DNA from: an uncultured Spartobacteria bacterium
Lineage (GTDB): Bacteria > Verrucomicrobiota > Verrucomicrobiia > Chthoniobacterales > Terrimicrobiaceae
Length of the DNA: 44,138 bases
Direction: 5' to 3'
Assembly: GCA_937919825.1 (NCBI GenBank)
Contig: CALFPA010000015.1
Coordinates: 1-44,138, forward strand
This document shows positions 13,631 to 22,298 of the stretch, piece by piece. How positions within the stretch are numbered: the first letter of the stretch is position 1; each line of letters opens with the position of its first letter. A program made the translations under genes and the position numbers. Under the pieces are notes generated by a model. It was not told where the DNA came from. It was given only the letters and a program-made list of their open reading frames with translations, and made no database searches.

Positions 13631-16600
13631 CTATAAATCTAATGGAGAAAGACAAGGATAGAAAATCCGCCTCTAAACTGCCGATACCAGTTAGAATTTC
13701 TGAGCAGGTTTGGGATGATGAAGCGCCTCCTTTTTTGAGTATATGCTGCATAACATATAACCATTCAAAATTTATTAATAAATCGATTGACAGTTTTCTC
13801 ATGCAGGAAACTTCATTTCCTGTTGAAATTATCATAAGAGATGATGCATCCACCGATGGAACCCAAAATATAATTAAGGATTACGCTAAAAAGTATCCGC
13901 ATTTAATTAAAACAATTCTCCATTCCGAAAATCAGTTCAAAAAATCAAAAAGGGCATTCCCCGAAACTTATTCGGTTGCCCGGGGCTATTATATAGCATT
14001 GTGTGAGGGGGATGACTGCTGGACAGATATATCAAAGCTACAGAAACAAGTTTATTTATTGCAACAAAACCCAACAGCCAGTTTTTGCTTCCACAACACG
14101 CTAATAGTAAATGAAAAAATGGAGGTATCCGGGCAACTTCGTCCTCAAAATCCATCCTTAATACATTTCATTGAGGAGTTGCTTGGTAATAATTTCATTC
14201 ATACCTCTTCGATTGTTTTTAGAAAATCCATGCTGCCTCAATTCCCCGAGTGGTATTCCAAGGCACCAATGGGGGATTGGCCGCTTTGCATTCTATTGGC
14301 GGAGAGGGGTCAGTTTCTCTATATCAACGAAGTCATGTCGCATTATAGGTTGCACGGGCAAAGTAGTTGGAGCACCCAGGGTCAAGCAACTCGATGTGCA
14401 AAGACGGCTCATTTGTTTGATTTGCTGAAGGACCACTTTGCAAAAAAGCCAGAGCTTTTGGCCAAGGTGCATAATGGATTTATCATGCATTGCATGAATA
14501 CCGCCAAGGAATTCAAGATTCTAAATGATGTGGAGAGCGCTAATTTCTTTCACGAAAAAGTAATTGAGGCGCTTGCTGGCGTTAAGATTTCTGAAAGAGT
14601 CCAAGAGAGATATGCGAATAAAACTCCCCAGGATTCAGAAAATGTCTCCCTCATAAATTCCGATCCTAAGGTTAAAAACAATACAAATCAGGATGATCCA
14701 CTAGTTAGTATTTGTATTCCGACTTACAATGGTGAACTCTTTATAAAAAACACGCTCCTGTCTGCCATATCACAAACTTTTGCGAATTTAGAAATCATTG
14801 TTTCAGATGATTCCTCAACGGATAGGACTTGTGAGATTGCCGAAGATATCTTACGGGATTGCAAGTTTCCTTTCCGTGTCCTCAAACATGCCCGCTTGGG
14901 ATTGGTAGAAAATTGGAATTTCTGCATCGAAGAAGCAAAAGGGAAGTATATTAAATTTCTCTTTCAAGATGACCACTTGGAGCCCTTTTGTGTTCAGAAA
15001 TTAGTGGAAGTTTCCGAGAGGGAGTCCAATATCGGCATGGTTTTTTCGTGCCGCGGGGTGGAGTCTGTTGGTGGAACCATGATACCAGCGGACTCGATTG
15101 ACCTTCATAAAGGTTGGTCAAGGCTTCAAAGAATTCAAAAAGGAAGCGATTTGCTTCGTGACCCCAAACTTCTAGCCAATCCAATCAATAAAGTTGGGGA
15201 ACCAACAACCGTCCTTCTCAATAAAGAATTATTGAAGTCCTTGGGCGGGTTCGATTCTAAGTTACGACAGCTTGTGGATGTGGATATGTGGCTTAGGATT
15301 ATGATGGCATCCAACATTGGATTTGTGGATGAACAATTATCCACCTTCCGGTTGCACCAAGGTCAAGCCACTCGCGATAATGTAAAAACCGGCATCATTC
15401 AAAGGGACTGGGAAACTTTTTACAGGAAGCTTGCGGAATCCAGTGATTTCAAAAATCTCCCGACATTCCATAAGCGGTTGGCCGCGCAAATGCTGGAGAA
15501 AATTTCTGCAAAATCACCTTCTCAGCTTTCCGATCTTGGGGTGATTGGGGCGTGGCGAGCTAACCCCACTGATCCAGAGAATTTTGAAAAAGTAAAAAGT
15601 TTGCGGTTGCGATTAGCAAAGTCTATATACCAAGTGGATAAGGGGCAATTGGATAGGTTGCTCCAAGACAAATCTGCAGATTCCTACTCGGCGCTTTTAT
15701 TAAGCGGAATCCAATCCGAGTTTATTTCTGCTGAGGATAAGGATTTTTTGCAGAGTATAAAATCCACCGAGGATGCAAGCAAAAAAAACGCTTTCTTTGC
15801 TACAGCCTTATTTAAACCCGCGCATCTCATTCCAGCATTTGATGATTTATCAAAACTGCCCAAAGAATTTCGCAAAACCTTTTTTGAATATCTTTTCAAG
15901 TCGCTTGAGGTTTTCCTGCATCCTGGCGAAGCGGAGTTTTACTGCGCGCATTTGCTGGATTGGCTGGGCGAGGCGGTGAGGAGGATCGAGAAGGAGCCAG
16001 GTGCGGAGTTGACCAGGGCATTGGCAACGGTGGCGATGCAGTTGGCCAATCAAATTCCGTCTTATTGCTCGCCGGAAAGCAACCGGGAACTTACGGGGCT
16101 TCGTGCGAGGGTGATCGAGCATTCCCTGGAAAAACTCGGTGGCGACTTGGCGATACCGGCTAAGGCGAGGCCCGCCCAGCGAGGAAATAGGAAAATCCGG
16201 GTGGGGATTTTGAATGCCCATTTTGGTTTGCAGACGGAGACTTTCGTAACGATGCCGGCGATGCATTTGGACAGGTCGCGGTTTGAGCTTCATTTGTTCC
16301 ATTGCGTGAAAAATCCCGGTGCGATCGAGGATCGTTGCCGGGCGATGGCGGATGGGATGCATCTTTTGCCCGAGGCGATTGGCGAGCGGGTGAAGATGAT
16401 TCGCAATGCGAATTTAGATGTGATCATCATCGGGACGAATATTTCGGCGGTGACGAACCAGATTGCGTTGTTGGCAGCGTTCCGGTTGGCACCGCTTCAG
16501 ATCGTCTCGCATTGCTCACCGATGACGGTGGGATTCAAGAGCTGCGATGCGTTTCTCTCGGGGTATCTGGCCTATAGCCCGGGACTGAGCGAGAAGGAAT

Positions 16601-19600
16601 TCCATGAGAAGTTGATCCTTCTGGATGGGCCACCGGTTTGTTTGGATTACTCCTGCGAGCCGCGTGCGGCGGCGGACGTGGTGCCGGATCGTGCACAACT
16701 TGGAATACCTGCCGAGGCGCCGATTTTCTTCAATGCGGCTAGTTGCTTCAAGATGCCACTGGAGTTGTTGCAGGCCTGGGTGCGGCTTTTGAAGGAGGTT
16801 CCTGAGGCGTATTTGTGCCTGTTGCCGTTTAATCCAAATTGGACGAACAGACTGCCGGAGGTTTCTTTCCGTCGGGTGCTGGAAGGGGTGCTCCAGGAGG
16901 CGGGGGTGGAGTCCAATCGGGTAGTGATCGGGCCTTCGCTGCCAAATCGCGCGGCCGTGATGGAGTTCGAACGGATCGCCGATGTTTATCTGGATACCTT
17001 TCCATTTGCCGGAAGCATTTCGACTGTAGATCCGCTGCAGTTGGGGATTCCCGTGGTGGCCTGCGATGGAAAAACGACGCGATCGAGGTGTTCCGGCGCC
17101 CAACTCAGGGAGATCGGGATGGAGGAACTTGTGGCGAGGAGTAAGGAGGAATATTTACAAAAAGCGGTCCGCCTCGCTCGGGATGTGGAGTATCGCAATG
17201 ATGTTTCTTTGCGGATTCAGGAGGCGATGTCCCAGAAGCCGAGGTTCCTAGACCCAGCCTCGTATGGTCGCTCGCTTGGGAATGCTCTGGAAATTCTGGT
17301 CGACGAGGGGATCGGGGCGATTTCGGATCCAGTTGCCTTTCATGAGAAGCTGAAGCAGAAAATTACTATGCAATCCCCTGATCCACAACCAGCCTTCCAG
17401 CCAACCTCAGCCACGCTGGAGGCGGCAGTTTCGGCATTCCAAGTGGGGCAGTTGGCGGAGGCAGAGGATATCTGCAGGGCATTGCTGGGCGCGGATGAGA
17501 AGTGCGCGGGGGCTTGGAATCTCATGGCGCGGATGGCGGCGCTGAATGGGGATCTGGAGACGGCGGGGGATTTCGGTGCGGTGGCTTGTGAGTTGGAGCC
17601 GGAGAATGCGGGGTTTGTTCGGTTTTTGGCGGAGGTGTTTTTGAGGCGGAAGGAAATCGAGCAGGCGGAGCAGTTGGCTCGCCGGGCGATGGAGTTGGAG
17701 CCGGAGTCTTCGGAGGGCTTGGTGATGCAGGGTCGCGTGCTGGCGGAGAAAGGGGAGCAGGGGAATGCGCTAGGGGCTTTTGAGAAGGCGCTGCGCCTGA
17801 AGAAGGATGATGCGGAGGCGATCACGCATTACGCAATGGCTCTGCAGAAATTTGAACGGGGCAAGGATGCGATTTCGCAGATTCGCAAGGCGTGTGCGCT
17901 GGAACCGGATTCCGTGGAGCATCAGACCAATTTTGCCTCTCTGCTGGAGCAGAACAAACGCTATGTCGATGCGCTGGCAGCCTACGGCAAGGCGGCGCGG
18001 ATGAATCCCGATGTGGGCTACATTTGGTTTCGACAGGGCAAACTTCTGAACGGCCTGAAGCGTTACGCCGAGTCGATTCCGATGTTGGAAAAAGCGGTTT
18101 CGCTCCCGGGCCGGTTGGGCGAATTCCATTACGAGCTGGGCCTGGCGCTTCATATGTCCAAACGATTTCCCGAGGCCCTCGACCAATATGGTCAGGCGCT
18201 CGCGGCGGGCTACAACACCGCCGCCCTGCAGTGCAACCGGGGTGTGATTTTCAAGGAGCTCCGGCGCGGAGGCGATTCGATCATGGCCTTCCACAACGCC
18301 GTGAAAATGGATCCCTCAAATCTCTCGTATCTCAACAATCTCGGCGCGGCGGCTCTGGAGATTGGCTTGAACAGCGAGGCGTTGGACTGCTTCGAGGAGG
18401 CGGTGCGCCAGAACCCGAAGATCGCCACGGCACAAAACAACATCGGCAACCTGCTCAAAGACCGCGCGCGGGGCATGGATGCCCTCCCGCACTACCGCAA
18501 GTCGATGGAGTTGGATCCATCAAGTTCGGACACGCAAAGCAACTATCTCCTCTGCCACATGTATCTCTCGGAAATGGATCCGAAGACAGTCTTTGAGGAG
18601 CACCGGAAATGGGGCCTCGAAAAGGCGAAAAAAACGCCGCCGGCATTCAAATTCAAGCCGAGGTCGCCAGGCTCGAAGCTCCGCGTGGGTTTTCTATCCG
18701 GCGACCTCTGTCACCACCCCGTGGCGCATTTCATCGAACCGCTTTTCCGCGAATATAATAAGGAGAGTTTTGAATTTGTGGCGTATGGCGACCAGCGGAA
18801 ATCGGACGAGTTTTCGGAGCGTTTCGCCAAGCAAGTCGATCTCTGGCGCGAGACCTGCAGCCTCACCGATGAGGCGCTGGCGAAAAAAATCCATGAGGAC
18901 CGCGTGGATATTCTTTTCGAGTTGTCCGGCCACACGGCCTACAACCGAATGGGTGTCCTCGCATTGAAGCCCGCGCCGCTTCAGGCGAGCTATCTGGGCT
19001 ACCCTGGAACGACCGGCCTGCCGACGATGGATTTCCGCATCACCGATGAGTTGGTGGACCCCGCAGGCATGACGGAAAAATTCCACACCGAGCGGCTCAT
19101 ACGGTTGTCGCGTTGCGCCTGGTGCTATGAACCCGATGCCGTGGCACCCGAGGTGGGGACATTGCCATTCCAGCGAAACGGCCACATTACTTTCGGTTGT
19201 TTCAACAATATGGCGAAACTCAACCCCGCGCTTTTTGACATGTGGGCGGAGATTTTGATCAAGGTTCCCGACTCGCACCTGCGCTTGAAGGCCAGAACAC
19301 TCACCGACGATCGCGTGAAAAACGAGCTGAAGGACTATTTCATCGCGAAAGGCATCGCCGCAGAGCGCCTCGATTTTTTTGGTCACACTAGAAAAATCCA
19401 CGAGCATTTGAACCATTACCACGAGGTGGATATCGCTCTAGACAGCTTCCCCTACCACGGCACCACCACCACCTGCGAGGCGATGTGGATGGGCTGTCCC
19501 GTTGTGACTTGCGCTGGCGCGGCCCATGTCTCGCGCGTGGGAGTGAGCCTGCTCTCGGCCGTGGGCCTGGAGGAATTCATTGGCCAAAATCGGGAAGATT

Positions 19601-19758
19601 ACATCGGCAAGGCCGCCGCGCTGGCGGGCGACATCGATCGGCTTGTGGAGCTTCGTGCAGGCATGCGCGACCGGCTGAAGTCCTCGCCGCTCATGAACGC
19701 GCCGGATTTCGCCAGAGAATTTGAGGTGGCGCTTCTGCAAATGGCCGAGGCGCGCTGA
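13627..19758 (+). CDS. Giant multidomain glycosyltransferase (GT2-GT2-GT41-TPR-GT41)
   Basis: 2,043 residues. About 37-240: GT2 domain (LSICCITYNH, DDASTDGT, EGDDCWTD). About 359-560: a second GT2 (VSICIPTYNGE, DDSSTDRT, FQDDHLEP). About 856-1225: a GT41-like domain without the HPxxH motif (KIRVGILNAHFGLQ, DTFPFAGSISTVDPLQLGIP). About 1262-1660: tetratricopeptide repeats. About 1683-2043: a complete GT41 domain (LSGDLCHHPVAHFIEP, FNNMAKLNP, DSFPYHGTTTTCEAMWMGCP). It could start a glycan on Ser/Thr and extend it on one polypeptide. The start is TTG 13627, overlapping the aminotransferase stop, or ATG 13642. The first 2.2 kb is A+T-rich and the rest G+C-rich, which suggests the gene was assembled by fusion. 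Confidence 0.9.
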   Translation: MTINLMEKDKDRKSASKLPIPVRISEQVWDDEAPPFLSICCITYNHSKFINKSIDSFLMQETSFPVEIIIRDDASTDGTQNIIKDYAKKYPHLIKTILHSENQFKKSKRAFPETYSVARGYYIALCEGDDCWTDISKLQKQVYLLQQNPTASFCFHNTLIVNEKMEVSGQLRPQNPSLIHFIEELLGNNFIHTSSIVFRKSMLPQFPEWYSKAPMGDWPLCILLAERGQFLYINEVMSHYRLHGQSSWSTQGQATRCAKTAHLFDLLKDHFAKKPELLAKVHNGFIMHCMNTAKEFKILNDVESANFFHEKVIEALAGVKISERVQERYANKTPQDSENVSLINSDPKVKNNTNQDDPLVSICIPTYNGELFIKNTLLSAISQTFANLEIIVSDDSSTDRTCEIAEDILRDCKFPFRVLKHARLGLVENWNFCIEEAKGKYIKFLFQDDHLEPFCVQKLVEVSERESNIGMVFSCRGVESVGGTMIPADSIDLHKGWSRLQRIQKGSDLLRDPKLLANPINKVGEPTTVLLNKELLKSLGGFDSKLRQLVDVDMWLRIMMASNIGFVDEQLSTFRLHQGQATRDNVKTGIIQRDWETFYRKLAESSDFKNLPTFHKRLAAQMLEKISAKSPSQLSDLGVIGAWRANPTDPENFEKVKSLRLRLAKSIYQVDKGQLDRLLQDKSADSYSALLLSGIQSEFISAEDKDFLQSIKSTEDASKKNAFFATALFKPAHLIPAFDDLSKLPKEFRKTFFEYLFKSLEVFLHPGEAEFYCAHLLDWLGEAVRRIEKEPGAELTRALATVAMQLANQIPSYCSPESNRELTGLRARVIEHSLEKLGGDLAIPAKARPAQRGNRKIRVGILNAHFGLQTETFVTMPAMHLDRSRFELHLFHCVKNPGAIEDRCRAMADGMHLLPEAIGERVKMIRNANLDVIIIGTNISAVTNQIALLAAFRLAPLQIVSHCSPMTVGFKSCDAFLSGYLAYSPGLSEKEFHEKLILLDGPPVCLDYSCEPRAAADVVPDRAQLGIPAEAPIFFNAASCFKMPLELLQAWVRLLKEVPEAYLCLLPFNPNWTNRLPEVSFRRVLEGVLQEAGVESNRVVIGPSLPNRAAVMEFERIADVYLDTFPFAGSISTVDPLQLGIPVVACDGKTTRSRCSGAQLREIGMEELVARSKEEYLQKAVRLARDVEYRNDVSLRIQEAMSQKPRFLDPASYGRSLGNALEILVDEGIGAISDPVAFHEKLKQKITMQSPDPQPAFQPTSATLEAAVSAFQVGQLAEAEDICRALLGADEKCAGAWNLMARMAALNGDLETAGDFGAVACELEPENAGFVRFLAEVFLRRKEIEQAEQLARRAMELEPESSEGLVMQGRVLAEKGEQGNALGAFEKALRLKKDDAEAITHYAMALQKFERGKDAISQIRKACALEPDSVEHQTNFASLLEQNKRYVDALAAYGKAARMNPDVGYIWFRQGKLLNGLKRYAESIPMLEKAVSLPGRLGEFHYELGLALHMSKRFPEALDQYGQALAAGYNTAALQCNRGVIFKELRRGGDSIMAFHNAVKMDPSNLSYLNNLGAAALEIGLNSEALDCFEEAVRQNPKIATAQNNIGNLLKDRARGMDALPHYRKSMELDPSSSDTQSNYLLCHMYLSEMDPKTVFEEHRKWGLEKAKKTPPAFKFKPRSPGSKLRVGFLSGDLCHHPVAHFIEPLFREYNKESFEFVAYGDQRKSDEFSERFAKQVDLWRETCSLTDEALAKKIHEDRVDILFELSGHTAYNRMGVLALKPAPLQASYLGYPGTTGLPTMDFRITDELVDPAGMTEKFHTERLIRLSRCAWCYEPDAVAPEVGTLPFQRNGHITFGCFNNMAKLNPALFDMWAEILIKVPDSHLRLKARTLTDDRVKNELKDYFIAKGIAAERLDFFGHTRKIHEHLNHYHEVDIALDSFPYHGTTTTCEAMWMGCPVVTCAGAAHVSRVGVSLLSAVGLEEFIGQNREDYIGKAAALAGDIDRLVELRAGMRDRLKSSPLMNAPDFAREFEVALLQMAEAR

Positions 19759-19985
19759 CCTCAAATTCAGAAGACAATTAACCACAACCGGAAAGGTGGG
19801 AATCTTGGAGGAAGAGCAACCGAAGGTTGGCCCGAAGGGCGAGGGAGTGGGAACGACCGAGTCAAAGACCACAGAGAGCGCAGAGGATGAATGGTCTGTA
19901 GTTCAGTCTGATGAGCACAGGGCGTGTTATCAAAAAATGCACGAGGCCTTCCTGCCCTCCTCTCAAAATTCGTTTCCGGGAGAAA
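19759..19985 (+). other. Gap with a short dispersed-repeat-like motif
   Basis: No gene is seen in these 227 bases between two convergent glycosyltransferase genes. At 19868-19886 stands ACCACAGAGAGCGCAGAGG, which resembles the ACCACAGAGAACACAGAG motif scattered through intergenic DNA of many bacterial genomes; a partial TTAACCACAA lies near 19779. There is no clear terminator. Confidence 0.35.
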
Positions 19986-21086
19986 TCAAGCCGGGCCCAG
20001 GAGGGCCTCCAGGTCGGCGGGAGTGATTTCTCTTCCTTGCTGGATCGATGCCGCCGCGAGTTTCAGCAGGCCAACGGCGAGTTGGATGTTGGATTTTTCA
20101 AACGCGCCCGCCATCGCCATCGCGCACCGAGCTTTCACCCTGACGGGATCGTAAGCCGGAATCAGGGCGCAATTTTCGGAGGCCAATCCGAGGTTGAGAA
20201 AATTTACCCCTTCCTCGGCGCGGCCTGTTTGGATCAAGGACTCGCCGACATGAAGAAGCATTTCCGGGTGCCAGTGGGCGGGAGGTTCTGGCGGAAGCAA
20301 GGCGAGAATGTCCGCCGGTCTTTGGAGTGCAGCGAGACAGGTGGCCATTCGAACGCGGGCGCCATTCGCCACTCCACCTGCCGCCGCCGGGGAATCCGCG
20401 CAGCGCCTGTAAAAATCCAAAGCCTCGGAAATGCGACCGAGGTCGAGCAGCGCTCCGCCTTGGAGGAATAGCGCCATCGGATGCGGGTTAAGGTCGCTCG
20501 CAGTGGTTTTTTCGAGGATGCGAAGATTGCGCTCCTGCTTGGCGGCGTTGATCTCGGGACTGGAATAGCCGGTGTGGATGATCTCGACCGAGGTGTCCTG
20601 AATCGGGATTCCTGCGCGGTTCAGGCTCGTGACGACTTGCTCGTGGACAGACCATTCAAAGCGGATCTCCGGGCGGTTTGGAAAAAGCCGGACGATTTTT
20701 CCAACCATGCCGGTCTTGCCGCCATCCGAGCTACTTTTATTCAGCAAGTGGTAGGCACGATCGGCAGGGCCATCGATCAAGGCTTGCAGCGCTGCAATGC
20801 TCGCTTCGGGCAGGTATTCATCGGCATCGAGAACCAGAATCCACCGGCCTCTGGCGGCCTCGAGACCCACATTCCGTGCGGCGCTGAAGTCGTCGCACCA
20901 TTTGAAATTCAAAACACGCGCCCCGCAGCTTTGAGCGATGTCAGAGGTATCGTCCGTGGAGCCTGTATCCACCACGATCATTTCGCTGGCGATGCTGCTG
21001 GCGCAATCCAGGCATCGAGCAATAACCGAAGCTTCATTTTTCGCGATTAAGACGAGCGACAATGAGAGATCAGGAGGCTTGGACAT
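19986..21086 (-). CDS. GT2 glycosyltransferase with C-terminal TPRs
   Basis: 366 residues. Residues 10-95 hold the GT2 nucleotide-sugar fold (LVLIAKNEASVIARCLDCAS, VVDTGSTDDT, DDFSAARNVGLEAARGRWIL, LDADEY with the metal-binding DxD). The second half is tetratricopeptide-like. This arrangement resembles cytoplasmic glycosyltransferases that modify peptides or proteins. It is transcribed away from flagellin 5, with the sigma-28-like promoter region between them. A role in flagellin glycosylation follows from position. Confidence 0.88.
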   Translation of the reverse strand: MSKPPDLSLSLVLIAKNEASVIARCLDCASSIASEMIVVDTGSTDDTSDIAQSCGARVLNFKWCDDFSAARNVGLEAARGRWILVLDADEYLPEASIAALQALIDGPADRAYHLLNKSSSDGGKTGMVGKIVRLFPNRPEIRFEWSVHEQVVTSLNRAGIPIQDTSVEIIHTGYSSPEINAAKQERNLRILEKTTASDLNPHPMALFLQGGALLDLGRISEALDFYRRCADSPAAAGGVANGARVRMATCLAALQRPADILALLPPEPPAHWHPEMLLHVGESLIQTGRAEEGVNFLNLGLASENCALIPAYDPVRVKARCAMAMAGAFEKSNIQLAVGLLKLAAASIQQGREITPADLEALLGPA

Positions 21087-21140
21087 GGAATAAGAGGGGG
21101 GTGCTTTTGAAAAAAATTATAAGAGCACACAAAATTTCTC

Positions 21141-21168
21141 TAAAGGCCGAATGATTTCATACCGATAA
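21141..21168 (+). promoter_or_regulatory. Sigma-28 (FliA) type promoter for flagellin 5
   Basis: TAAAGG at 21141 and ACCGATAA at 21161-21168 match the flagellar consensus TAAA-N15-GCCGATAA, with seven of eight bases in the -10 box; the spacing is one base longer than the usual. It lies about 98 bases before the flagellin 5 ATG, which leaves a structured leader. Confidence 0.75.
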
Positions 21169-21231
21169 AACTGGGTAAGGAGAAGAATCTCCAAACACTG
21201 AGGTCGAACAGTGAACCAAAACGGCCCGACA

Positions 21232-21247
21232 GCGGAACGGACTCCGC
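21232..21247 (+). promoter_or_regulatory. GCGGA-ACGGAC-TCCGC hairpin, candidate CsrA site
   Basis: A 5-bp stem with hexaloop ACGGAC, 18 bases before the flagellin 5 ATG. It equals the flagellin 2 hairpin except for a double, pair-preserving change and the last loop base. A second ACGGA lies in the Shine-Dalgarno region (21260-21264). The same leader holds two more small stems upstream (GGAGA-AGAA-TCTCC and CACTG-N8-CAGTG). Confidence 0.5.
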
Positions 21248-21265
21248 AATAGAAAGACAACGGAT

Positions 21266-22132
21266 ATGTCAGTAGTAATCAACACCAATACAAGCGCCTC
21301 CTTGGCGTCTTACAACCTCAGCAGCACCAACGTTAACCTCCAGAGAAGCCTTAATCGTCTCTCCAGCGGTTCCCGTATCAATTCCTCCTTCGACGACGCC
21401 GGCGGCACCGCCGTGTCGATGAAGATGAGCGCCTCGATCCGCCGGACCGAAGCCACCCTCGCCAATGTGAACAACTCGGTGGCGTTCCTGCAGACCCAAG
21501 ACGGCGTTCTCAAGAATGCCGACAAGGTTCTCAACCGCATGTCGGAGCTGGCGATGCTGGCCACCGATGTGACCAAGTCCACGAATGATTTGGCACTCTA
21601 CAGCACGGAACTAACCCAACTCAAAGGTCAGCTACAGCTCATGCTCAGCGAGAAGTTCAATGGAATTACATTGTTCGACACTGGCACCACCGCTGGCTTT
21701 GATCAAGGAACAGATGCCGCCACCTTGACGGTAGTGACATCACATGATGGAGATCAATACTTCGATATTACTCGGGCGGACTTGAACTTTATCAGTAGCA
21801 GCAATGGCGTAGGACAAACTGCCGCTACTGGTATGGATATAACTACAACTGCACTAGCAACAACTGCAGTAAATACAATCCAAACTGCCATCCAAAACTT
21901 GGCCACACTCCGCGCCAATAACGGAGCCGAGCAGAGCCGGTTGAGCTTCGCGGCGGACATGCTGTCCATCAACAAGATCAACCTCGAGGCAGCCAACAGC
22001 CGCATCGTCGATGTGGATGTGGCCGCAGAAAGCTCGCAACTCGCCCGCTTCAACATCCTGCAGCAAGCAGGCACGGCGATGCTGGCCCAGGCCAACATGT
22101 CGACCCAGTCGATCCTTCGACTCATCAGCTAA
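21266..22132 (+). CDS. Flagellin (copy 5)
   Basis: 288 residues, the longest plain flagellin here. The N-terminus has RLSSGSRINSSFDDAGGTAV and FLQTQDGVLKNADK; the C-terminus has IVDVDVAAESSQLARFNILQ and MLAQANMSTQSILRLIS. The central region of about 100 residues is Thr/Ser/Asp-rich. It is closest to copy 1. The G+C-rich codons at both ends contrast with the A+T-richer centre. It has its own sigma-28 promoter and a strong terminator, so it is a single-gene unit and probably a main filament subunit. Confidence 0.95.
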   Translation: MSVVINTNTSASLASYNLSSTNVNLQRSLNRLSSGSRINSSFDDAGGTAVSMKMSASIRRTEATLANVNNSVAFLQTQDGVLKNADKVLNRMSELAMLATDVTKSTNDLALYSTELTQLKGQLQLMLSEKFNGITLFDTGTTAGFDQGTDAATLTVVTSHDGDQYFDITRADLNFISSSNGVGQTAATGMDITTTALATTAVNTIQTAIQNLATLRANNGAEQSRLSFAADMLSINKINLEAANSRIVDVDVAAESSQLARFNILQQAGTAMLAQANMSTQSILRLIS

Positions 22133-22161
22133 GCTGGGGCTTCGATCGATATCAGATAAAA

Positions 22162-22198
22162 AGAGGCTCTCCCGCGAGGGAGGGCCTCTTGTTTTTTT
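22162..22198 (+). terminator. Intrinsic terminator of flagellin 5
   Basis: A G+C-rich hairpin (AGAGGCTCTCCC, GCGA, GGGAGGGCCTCT) followed by TTGTTTTTTT, 29 bases after the flagellin stop. Confidence 0.9.
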
Positions 22199-22206
22199 AC
22201 GAATAA

Positions 22207-22293
22207 TGGATCGCGGTTCAGGACTTGGGGGCGGGTGCAGCCCGATTCAAGCTGCACCCGCTAGCGATCGAAGATGTCCTCAATACCGCGCAA
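22207..22293 (+). pseudogene. Relic of a corA-type magnesium transporter gene
   Basis: One frame reads WIAVQDLGAGAARFKLHPLA followed by IEDVLNTAQ. LHPLAIEDVLNT is the hallmark of the CorA cytoplasmic domain, and WI.VQDL also fits the block before it, although the spacing between them is shortened. An in-frame TAA lies just before it, and the similarity ends after NTAQ, six bases short of the opposite asd stop. It looks like the last piece of a deleted corA gene. Confidence 0.5.
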
Positions 22294-22298
22294 GGCGT

